Shown here one piece after another: positions 17,245 to 23,311 of a stretch of 32,956 nt of DNA. Where the stretch lies: the NCBI GenBank assembly GCA_038209965.1, contig JBBQXF010000053.1, positions 1 through 32,956 of the forward strand. Direction: 5' to 3'. Within the stretch, counting starts at the first letter, position 1. The number at the start of each line of letters is the position of its first letter. The position numbers and the translations under genes were made by a program. This stretch comes from JALONO01 sp038209965 (GTDB lineage: Bacteria > Bacteroidota > Bacteroidia > Cytophagales > Thermoflexibacteraceae). The notes under the pieces are model-generated. The model had not been told where the DNA came from and ran no database searches. It worked only from the letters and a program-made list of their open reading frames with translations.

Positions 17245-18048
17245 ATGAAACACCTTATTTTATCCACCCTGATAGCCATTGGATTTGGCTATTCGTCAAA
17301 CGCCCAGTCGGTGGCGATCAATACCGATGGCACTGCAGCCGCCACCTCGGCCATTCTTGATGTGAGAAGCACCACGCAGGGTATGCTCATTCCAAGAATG
17401 AATGCAACACAACGTGGTTTGATCGCAAGTCCTGCAACGGGCCTGTTGGTCTATCAAACCGATGCCCCCGCAGGCTTTTACTTTTTCAATGGCGTGGCCT
17501 GGATTTCCTTAAATGCCACCACTGATGCCTCAACACTCACTACGGGTACACTGCCCGCAGGACGCATGCCCGCCCTCACCGGCGATGTTACGACCAGCGC
17601 CGGCAGCACCGCCACCACCATTGCCAATGATGCTGTTACCTCTGCAAAAATTGCAAACTTAACCATTGTTAATGCCGACATTGCCAACACCACCATTGGC
17701 GTAGGCAAAGTTAACGCGACGGGCACGGCCAACAGTACGACTTTTCTTCGCGGTGATGGAAGTTGGCAAGTACCCACCCAAACAGCCGCTATTCGATATT
17801 ACATTGCAGTACAAGGTATTTTTCCAAGCAATACAAACCTGGGTGGTGGTGAATTTTGCCTTGGTAGTATTCAAGCTGTTGCGGGCAATATTCCTGGCGG
17901 CGGTGCTTGGCTGCCCTGCGATGGGCGGCTATTAAACATAGCAAGCAATTCAGCTTTGTTTGCTATTATAGGGACTATTTATGGCGGTAACGGTAGCACA
18001 AATTTTGCGCTGCCCAATTTGACTGGAAGCGTCATTGTGGGGCAATAA
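17245..18048 (+). CDS. Secreted tail-collar-domain protein, apparently short at its C-terminus
   Basis: 267 residues. A signal peptide (MKHLILSTLIAIGFGYSSNA) precedes a Bacteroidota-type segment with 'VAINTDGTAAATSAILDVRS' and 'LIPRMNATQRGLIASPATGL', common in secreted surface proteins. A low-complexity Thr/Ala/Asn-rich linker (about 90-170) follows. The end matches the phage tail collar domain (PF07484): 'GGAWLPCDGRLLNIASNSAL', 'FAIIGTIYGGNGSTNFALPN', 'LTGSVIVGQ' and then a stop. The collar family normally goes on with 'GqG…' and tens of further residues, so the protein stops within or right at the end of the conserved core. No continuation is seen in other frames just downstream. No phage genes surround it. 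Confidence 0.82.
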   Translation: MKHLILSTLIAIGFGYSSNAQSVAINTDGTAAATSAILDVRSTTQGMLIPRMNATQRGLIASPATGLLVYQTDAPAGFYFFNGVAWISLNATTDASTLTTGTLPAGRMPALTGDVTTSAGSTATTIANDAVTSAKIANLTIVNADIANTTIGVGKVNATGTANSTTFLRGDGSWQVPTQTAAIRYYIAVQGIFPSNTNLGGGEFCLGSIQAVAGNIPGGGAWLPCDGRLLNIASNSALFAIIGTIYGGNGSTNFALPNLTGSVIVGQ

Positions 18049-18177
18049 AATAGTTTGGGCTGGTTAGCCCTCCTGAATCTTCAACTAGGTTTTGTAACCA
18101 GTCCAATCGCTTTGCTTCCGATCACTTATGCCCAGAAATAGACTGGCTGATGAGGGTTTGCCCTATCGCAACCCTGC

Positions 18178-19854
18178 TCATTGGCCAGTATATTTACGCT
18201 TGCGCCACCAGAACTTGAACAGCCCAAAGGCCAACACCAAGCCCAAGGGCAGGAGCAGGTTCAAGCCCCGCCAAAAAGTTGCCTGTTCTTGCACCCGGAT
18301 TTTGTCCAGGGGCCGGAGCTTCACTTCTTTGAGGCGGGTGTTGATCAGCCCGTCCTCGTTGAGCATGTACGCGAGGGTATTGAGCAACCACTCCTTGTTG
18401 GAGAAGGTTTGGCCAGTGAGGGGATCGAAGCCCAGTGGCAGTGGCTGGCCCGACCGCCGATCCCTTTCGTTGGTCAGGATATCACCATCCGAACAAAGCA
18501 GGATTTTGGTTGGTTTGCTCTCGGGCAAGATCGCCTGTTGGGGCAGTCCCGGGGGCACAAACCGGTTTTTGAACAACGAAGTGAATTTCCCCTCCAGCAA
18601 ATAAGCCACGGGCAAATACGGCCGGGCGTACAACTTGGGATCAAGGTCGGCTTTCAGCTCATCGAGGCTCACAAGCATGGGCGCGCGCCTGGCCCGGGAA
18701 TACTGGTTGGTGAACAAAACCCCGGTTTTGCGGATCCCGGTTGCCTTGACTGTATCGATCGTGCCCAAAAAACGGGTGTAAATGGCATTGAGGTTGCGGG
18801 TGGTGGGATGATTGGCAAATTTATTTACCATCACATAGTACGGCCAAGGCACGGGCTGGATATTGGGGGCATTGCCCATGTTGCCCACGTTGAGCACGAT
18901 TTGCCCCATTTGCAGGTCTTGGATCAAGTCCAAGTTGGCCCGCACCCCATAGCGGAACAGGATATCGTCCAAGTTGAGATCATAGCCAAAGGCATACGCC
19001 CCTCCCCGGCTGATGCTGTCCAAATTCATTTGCACTTTGTCAATAAAAAACAGCACCTTGCCTCCCTGCATGACAAATTGATCGAGCTTGAACAGTTCCG
19101 CTTCCGAAAAAGGTTTTTTGGGCTGGACAATGAGTGCCGCCGCTATTTCGTCGAGGGTTTGGCTGCGGAGATCAAGCTGCTCGGTGAGGTAAAATTCATC
19201 CAGCGCACTGGTCAGATCGGCCAGTGGTGCGCCGGTAAGTTCATCGTGCCCGCCAATGAAAGCTACCCGGGGCTTGTCGCGGCTGGTCAGTTTTTGGATG
19301 GCCGAGATCAGCTCATACTCCACCCCTTCCACCGACTGGTTGAGCTGCGCTTGGGGCGAAGCAGCTTTGTTGCCCTTGAGCAATTGGACGGCAGTCTCGC
19401 GGTTGGCATAACTCACCAAAGCCCCCGGAAAAATGATTTTTTGGATTTTTTTGCCCTCCACATTGTCATATAAATTGGTCGGGGCGATTCCCTTGCCCGC
19501 CAGTTGGCGGTAGAAAGCAGCCCGTTCCGGCTCACTCTTGGCCGTAGCTGGATCGATAAAGGTATAGTTGACCTTATTGCCGCTATAGACGACAAACTCG
19601 TCAAGGGTCTCGCGCACTGTTTGCTGCAAGCGTTGGAAACTGGCGTTGAGATCGCCGGCCAAATAAATTTCAATGTAAACGGGTTCGGTCAGGTTGGCCA
19701 AGGTTTTTTTGCTGGCCTCCGCAATGGTGAACCGCTTTTCTTCGGTAAGGTCAATTCGGAAAAAATAATTGCCTGCGATTAAATTGACAATCACCATGCC
19801 CAGCGCGACGACCACAAATTGCAAAATATCTTCCCACTTTTGAGGTTTGCGCAT
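18178..19854 (-). CDS. gldG: Gliding-motility ABC transporter-associated protein GldG
   Basis: 558 residues with an N-terminal membrane helix (about 13-30), a large periplasmic part and a C-terminal helix (about 530-550, 'LNLLLPLGLVLAFGLFKFWW') followed by a basic tail. The periplasmic part has the GldG/IFT52-like pattern: 'FRIDLTEEKRFTIAEASKKT', 'VAFIGGHDELTGAPLADLTS', 'ALIVQPKKPFSEAELFKLDQ', 'GGKVLFFIDKVQMNLDS'. GldG works with the permease GldF and the ATPase GldA in gliding Bacteroidota, and homologues occur in non-gliders. Normally gldF lies directly upstream; here the upstream neighbour is a divergent beta-barrel gene. Confidence 0.93.
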   Translation of the reverse strand: MRKPQKWEDILQFVVVALGMVIVNLIAGNYFFRIDLTEEKRFTIAEASKKTLANLTEPVYIEIYLAGDLNASFQRLQQTVRETLDEFVVYSGNKVNYTFIDPATAKSEPERAAFYRQLAGKGIAPTNLYDNVEGKKIQKIIFPGALVSYANRETAVQLLKGNKAASPQAQLNQSVEGVEYELISAIQKLTSRDKPRVAFIGGHDELTGAPLADLTSALDEFYLTEQLDLRSQTLDEIAAALIVQPKKPFSEAELFKLDQFVMQGGKVLFFIDKVQMNLDSISRGGAYAFGYDLNLDDILFRYGVRANLDLIQDLQMGQIVLNVGNMGNAPNIQPVPWPYYVMVNKFANHPTTRNLNAIYTRFLGTIDTVKATGIRKTGVLFTNQYSRARRAPMLVSLDELKADLDPKLYARPYLPVAYLLEGKFTSLFKNRFVPPGLPQQAILPESKPTKILLCSDGDILTNERDRRSGQPLPLGFDPLTGQTFSNKEWLLNTLAYMLNEDGLINTRLKEVKLRPLDKIRVQEQATFWRGLNLLLPLGLVLAFGLFKFWWRKRKYTGQ

Positions 19855-19957
19855 GGGGAGCCGTGATTTTTAAGTGATAAGCCTGTAAACTGCTTTTGAT
19901 CAGGAAGTTGCGGGCCAGCGCTGTGAGCCGGCCCGACCGAGTGTCGCCTTTGACATT

Positions 19958-19965
19958 CAAAAGTA
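19958..19965 (-). promoter_or_regulatory. Possible -7 element of the gldG promoter
   Basis: TACTTTTG on the minus strand matches TAnnTTTG exactly, about 100 bases before ATG 19854. There is no TTG at the usual spacing upstream. It suggests gldG is transcribed from its own promoter rather than from a gldF gene. Confidence 0.4.
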
Positions 19966-20056
19966 GGCAATAAATCGACTTTTTTTTACTTGTGAGCAAC
20001 CAATCGTTTCCTTCCCCAGTCTTTGACCCAACAATATTTCGCTTTTCCCGAACAAG

Positions 20057-20677
20057 ATGAGATCCATACACCTATCCGCATTCGCCCTACTGCTCAGCTT
20101 CCTGCTCAGTGCGCAGGGATTACAGGCCCAATTTATCTCCTTTGGCCCCCGGGTGGGGGTCAGCATGTCCAGTTTGGAGCGTTTGCCCAGTGGAGTGCGC
20201 GATGCCACCTACCGTACCGGCTTATTGGCTGGTGGTTTTGTCCGCCTAAAAGTGCCTGTGTTGGGCCTTTTTGTCCAGCCTGAACTGCTCTATGCGCAAA
20301 GCGGTGGGCGCTACACTTCACTCACTGGCGAGCAAGTAGACCTCCGGGTCAATTCCATCGACGTGCCCTTGCTCTTGGGCATTCAGTTGGTGCGGGTGTT
20401 CCGCGTGTATGGCGGGCCCGTGTTTGGGCAAGTCATCGATGCCCGCACCGAAACGGGCGGAGTGTCCACCTCGGTACCCGACTTGAACAATAACCTTAGA
20501 TCGGTGATGGTGGGGTTTGGTTTCAACCTGAGCCGTTTGGAGCTGGACTTGCGTTTTGTGAGCCGTGGCAACCCCATTGCCAGCACCAGCAGTACCCGGA
20601 TGGGCGGTTTCCAACTCTCGGCGGCCTATCGCCTGCGCACCAAGGGCAAGAGCATTTGGCGCAAACGGTTCTCCTAG
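20057..20677 (+). CDS. Outer-membrane beta-barrel protein (PorT-like family)
   Basis: 206 residues with a signal peptide (MRSIHLSAFALLLSFLLSAQGLQA, shown here as position 1-24). The mature part alternates polar and hydrophobic residues as in small outer-membrane barrels of the OMP_b-brl_2/PorT type: 'FISFGPRVGVSMSSLE', 'VQPELLYAQSGGRY', 'SIDVPLLLGIQLVRVFRVYG', 'GPVFGQVID' and 'GFQLSAAYRL'. The order 'IDVPLLLG…vY.GP.fg' is characteristic of this family in Bacteroidota. A basic tail (KGKSIWRKRFS) follows the last strand. It is divergent from gldG, with 202 bases between the starts, and convergent with yceI; the REP-like palindrome lies between the two 3' ends. Confidence 0.87.
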   Translation: MRSIHLSAFALLLSFLLSAQGLQAQFISFGPRVGVSMSSLERLPSGVRDATYRTGLLAGGFVRLKVPVLGLFVQPELLYAQSGGRYTSLTGEQVDLRVNSIDVPLLLGIQLVRVFRVYGGPVFGQVIDARTETGGVSTSVPDLNNNLRSVMVGFGFNLSRLELDLRFVSRGNPIASTSSTRMGGFQLSAAYRLRTKGKSIWRKRFS

Positions 20678-20709
20678 CAGTGTCAACACCCAAAGCGGCG
20701 CTAACAAGC

Positions 20710-20752
20710 AAGGTTTCAAACCTTGGGTACAGTCCCTTAGGTTTGAAACCTT
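20710..20752. repeat. REP-like palindrome between convergent genes
   Basis: AAGGTTTCAAACCT (20710-20723) and AGGTTTGAAACCTT (20739-20752) are exact inverted copies around a 15-base centre that pairs partly (GGG with CCC). Each arm is itself nearly palindromic. It lies between the 3' ends of the beta-barrel and yceI genes and may end both transcripts. Such intergenic palindromes often occur in many copies in a genome; only one copy is in this window. Confidence 0.8.
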
Positions 20753-20778
20753 CATTATTGGTAAGCAGACCCAATCAA

Positions 20779-21309
20779 TTATTGCACGGCCAATTGTATG
20801 TTGGCCAACAGTTTCACTTCGTCGCTCACCAGTACCCCGCCAGTTTCGGTGGGGGCATTCCAAGTCAGGCCAAAATCTTTCCGGCTCAACTTGCCACTGA
20901 GTTCAAATCCAGCCTTGACATTTCCCCACGGATCTTTCTGGATCCCAGCTTGTTCTACATTGAGCACTATGGGCTGGGTAATGCCGTGCATGGTAAGGTT
21001 GCCTTCCAGTTTATAGGTTTCACCTTCTACTTTTGTCATGGAAGTTGACACGAAAATAAGTTCTGGATACAGGACAGCATCAAAAAATTCGGCTGATTTT
21101 AAGTGCGCGTCGCGCTGTTCGTTGTTGGTCGAGATGGAACCAATTTCGGCCGTAAAGCCAATGGCGGCGTTTTGAAACTCATTGCCATCGGTCTGGGCCG
21201 TGCCGCTCAACTTGGTGAACGAGCCAGTGACGGTGGTGATCATCAAATGTTTTACTTTGAACTGGAGTTCGGAGTGGGCGGGATCGATCGCCCAGAGGGT
21301 AGTTACCAT
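20779..21309 (-). CDS. YceI family lipid-binding protein
   Basis: 176 residues, starting MVTTLWAIDPAHSELQFKVK without a signal peptide, so probably cytoplasmic. The YceI lipocalin-like signature is complete: 'WAIDPAHSELQFKVKHL', 'VTGSFTKLSGTAQ', 'SISTNNEQRDAHLKSAEFFD', 'YPELIFVSTSM', 'YKLEGNLTMHGITQPIVL' and 'GFELSGKLSRKDFGLTWN'. Members bind polyisoprenoids or other lipids. The ATG is unambiguous. Upstream sit a consensus promoter and a perfect 26-bp palindrome, so the gene is very likely under a dimeric repressor. In Bacteroidota such genes often lie near MarR-type regulators; none is in this window. Confidence 0.94.
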   Translation of the reverse strand: MVTTLWAIDPAHSELQFKVKHLMITTVTGSFTKLSGTAQTDGNEFQNAAIGFTAEIGSISTNNEQRDAHLKSAEFFDAVLYPELIFVSTSMTKVEGETYKLEGNLTMHGITQPIVLNVEQAGIQKDPWGNVKAGFELSGKLSRKDFGLTWNAPTETGGVLVSDEVKLLANIQLAVQ

Positions 21310-21331
21310 GTTGAAAATATTTAGCGTTGAA

Positions 21332-21357
21332 ACAATTAATGTTTAAACATTAATTGT
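21332..21357. promoter_or_regulatory. 26-bp perfect palindrome: probable repressor operator of yceI
   Basis: The half-site ACAATTAATGTTT (21332-21344) is followed at once by its exact inverse (21345-21357), with no spacer. On the minus strand it begins five bases downstream of the yceI -7 element and covers the predicted transcription start, the classic place for a repressor. It also lies between yceI and the divergent maf gene. Its form fits a winged-helix dimer (MarR-like); the protein is not identified. Confidence 0.75.
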
Positions 21358-21361
21358 GGCA

Positions 21362-21391
21362 CAAATGTAAAAGTAAAATTTTCGTTTCCAA
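21362..21391 (-). promoter_or_regulatory. Promoter of yceI
   Basis: On the minus strand TTG (21391-21389), 19 bases, then TACATTTG (21369-21362): an exact match to TTG-N17-20-TAnnTTTG. Transcription would start near 21355, inside the palindrome. Confidence 0.82.
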
Positions 21392-21437
21392 ACATTCGCC
21401 CAAAAAAGAAGCCCAGTTTTTCGCTAAATTCGTGGCC

Positions 21438-22034
21438 ATGTCAACGACCGACTTCCCTTACCGGATAATATTGGCTTCACAGTCGCCGCGCCGCCAGCAA
21501 TTGCTCCAAGAACTGGGGCTGGATTTTCGGGTTCTGATCCGCCCCATTGATGAGTCCATCCCGCCGACCATCGGGGCCATGGAAGCGGCCGCCTACTTGG
21601 CCGACCTGAAGGCTGGCGAGTTTGCGGGCACCTTGGCCGGGGATGAATTGGTGATCACGGCCGACACCGTAGTGGTGTGCAACGATCAAGCACTGGGCAA
21701 GCCCGCCGATGCAGCCGAGGCCCGGCAAATGCTAGATTTGCTCTCGGGGCGCACCCACGCCGTGATCACGGGCGTGTGCATGCTGACCGCCCAGCGCAAG
21801 TGTGTGGCCGAGGACGTGACCCAAGTAACTTTCAAAAAACTGAGCACCGAAGAAATTGACCATTATATCGAGCATTATCGGCCTTATGACAAGGCCGGGG
21901 CTTATGGCATCCAAGAATGGATCGGGATGATCGGCATTGCCCGGATCGAGGGATCTTATTTCAATGTAATGGGCCTGCCCGTTCACTTGCTCTACGAAAT
22001 GCTGCACAGTTTTAGGCCCGTTGCCGCTGGCTAA
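21438..22034 (+). CDS. maf: Maf-family nucleotide pyrophosphatase
   Basis: Hydrolyses dTTP/UTP or modified nucleotides to the monophosphates, a house-cleaning enzyme. 198 residues from ATG 21438. Motifs: SQSPRR at 14-19, the catalytic 'TADT' at 74-77 (Asp76), 'GKPADAAEARQML' near 87-99 and 'LSGRTHAVITGV' at 102-113, then 'YDKAGAYGIQEWIG' and 'IEGSYFNVMGLP'. The order and the ITADTVV form fit the YhdE-like dTTP/UTP group. An upstream in-frame start (21354) would add an unlikely lysine-rich leader that overlaps the yceI operator. It forms an operon with the aminotransferase 24 bases downstream. Confidence 0.95.
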   Translation: MSTTDFPYRIILASQSPRRQQLLQELGLDFRVLIRPIDESIPPTIGAMEAAAYLADLKAGEFAGTLAGDELVITADTVVVCNDQALGKPADAAEARQMLDLLSGRTHAVITGVCMLTAQRKCVAEDVTQVTFKKLSTEEIDHYIEHYRPYDKAGAYGIQEWIGMIGIARIEGSYFNVMGLPVHLLYEMLHSFRPVAAG

Positions 22035-22058
22035 TCCACTAATAAACAGACCAATCCC

Positions 22059-23132
22059 ATGACCAAAATCTCTTTTCTTACCCCCGGGCCCTCGGAACTC
22101 TATTACACCGTACCGGATCACTTGAAAACAGCCCTGCGCGATCACGTGACCGAAATTTCGCACCGGGGCAAGGCATTTCAACAGATTTTTGCCCACGCCA
22201 CAGCCCAATTGCGGGAACTAATGGCCATCCCCGACCACTTTCACATTGGGTTTACAAGCTCGGCCACCGAAATCTGGGAACGGGTGATTGAGAACCTCTG
22301 CGAAACCCATTCTTTTCACTTGGTCAATGGCAGTTTCTCCAAAAAATTCCATGAGTTCGCGGTTCAGTTGAAACGGCAAGCGGTCAAGTATGAAGTAGCG
22401 CCGGGCCTGGGCTTTGCGTTGGATCAGTTGGTCGTGCCCGCCGAAACGGAACTCATCTGCCTGACCCAGAACGAAACCAGTACGGGGGTGATGATGCCCC
22501 TGTCCGACATTTACGCCCTCCGGCAACAGCACCCCGACAAGCTCATTGTGGTGGATGCGGTATCGTCGGCACCATATCCCGACTTGGATTTCTCCCGCAT
22601 CGATTCGTTGTTTTTCTCGGTGCAAAAGTGCTTTGGCCTGCCCGCTGGCCTAGGGGTTTGGATTTTCAACGATCGCTGCGTAGCCAAAGCTGAATCGATG
22701 TTGGCCAAGGGGCTGTCCATCGGCACCTACCACACCATCCCCGCGCTGGTGAGCAACGGCCAAAAGAACGAAACCCCCGAAACCCCCAATATGCTGGGGA
22801 TCTACCTGCTGGGCAAAGTGGCCGAAGACCTGAACCGGCGGGGCATCAAGGCCATCCGGCAGGAAACGGACTACAAAGCCGCGCTGTTGTATGCCACTTT
22901 GGCCAAACAGCCCGGTTATGAAATTGCGGTGCAACAAGCCGCCCACCGCTCCAAGACCGTGATCGTGGCCAATCTGGTGGGGCAAAGTTCGGCCGATTTT
23001 ATCGCCAAATGCAAGTTGCACGGGATCGTGCCCGGGGCCGGGTATGGGCCATTCAAGAACAGCCAGATCCGGATCGCCAACTTCCCGACCCATTCCAGAG
23101 AAGTATTTGAAAAACTGGTTGACTTGATCTAG
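22059..23132 (+). CDS. Class V aminotransferase, SerC-like
   Basis: A PLP-dependent enzyme of 357 residues. The N-terminus 'ISFLTPGPSELYYTVPDHL' with 'EISHRGKAFQQI' (His35-Arg36) is the usual start of the phosphoserine/alanine-glyoxylate branch. The PLP lysine is Lys190 in 'LFFSVQKCFGLPAGLGV', the pyridine-binding Asp is Asp166 in 'VVDAVSSAP', and 'GFTSSATEIWERVIENL' forms the phosphate-binding region. The C-terminal domain ends 'GPFKNSQIRIANFPTHSREV'. It could be a divergent SerC (serine biosynthesis) or another transaminase; serA is not adjacent, so I leave the symbol empty. Co-transcribed with maf. Confidence 0.9.
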   Translation: MTKISFLTPGPSELYYTVPDHLKTALRDHVTEISHRGKAFQQIFAHATAQLRELMAIPDHFHIGFTSSATEIWERVIENLCETHSFHLVNGSFSKKFHEFAVQLKRQAVKYEVAPGLGFALDQLVVPAETELICLTQNETSTGVMMPLSDIYALRQQHPDKLIVVDAVSSAPYPDLDFSRIDSLFFSVQKCFGLPAGLGVWIFNDRCVAKAESMLAKGLSIGTYHTIPALVSNGQKNETPETPNMLGIYLLGKVAEDLNRRGIKAIRQETDYKAALLYATLAKQPGYEIAVQQAAHRSKTVIVANLVGQSSADFIAKCKLHGIVPGAGYGPFKNSQIRIANFPTHSREVFEKLVDLI

Positions 23133-23168
23133 TTCTCTTCGGTAAAGCACGGTTGGCCGTCCATCCAA

Positions 23169-23195
23169 GCGAGGCACGGACACCGCGTGCCTCGC
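23169..23195 (+). terminator. Hairpin after the maf/aminotransferase operon
   Basis: A perfect 10-bp GC-rich stem (GCGAGGCACG with CGTGCCTCGC) around a 7-base loop, followed by CCTTT. It lies 36 bases after the aminotransferase stop. The T run is short. Confidence 0.65.
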
Positions 23196-23249
23196 CCTTT
23201 GGCCACCTTTATTCATGTAAATAACTGGTAAACCGGTTTTTAGCTTACC

Positions 23250-23287
23250 AAAAAGTAGGCTTGACGGGTAATAAAACCGAAGCCTAC
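23250..23287 (-). terminator. Terminator of the TPR gene
   Basis: On the minus strand GTAGGCTT (23287-23280) pairs with AAGCCTAC (23262-23255) over 8 bp around a 17-base loop and is followed by TTTTT (complement of A 23250-23254). It lies 24 bases after the TPR gene stop. Confidence 0.7.
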
Positions 23288-23311
23288 CCAGCACGAATGT
23301 GAAACCGGGCC

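Noticed and set aside
18181..19473. 430-codon open frame on the plus strand
   Set aside because: Antisense to gldG over its whole length; no signal peptide, motif or start-site support.
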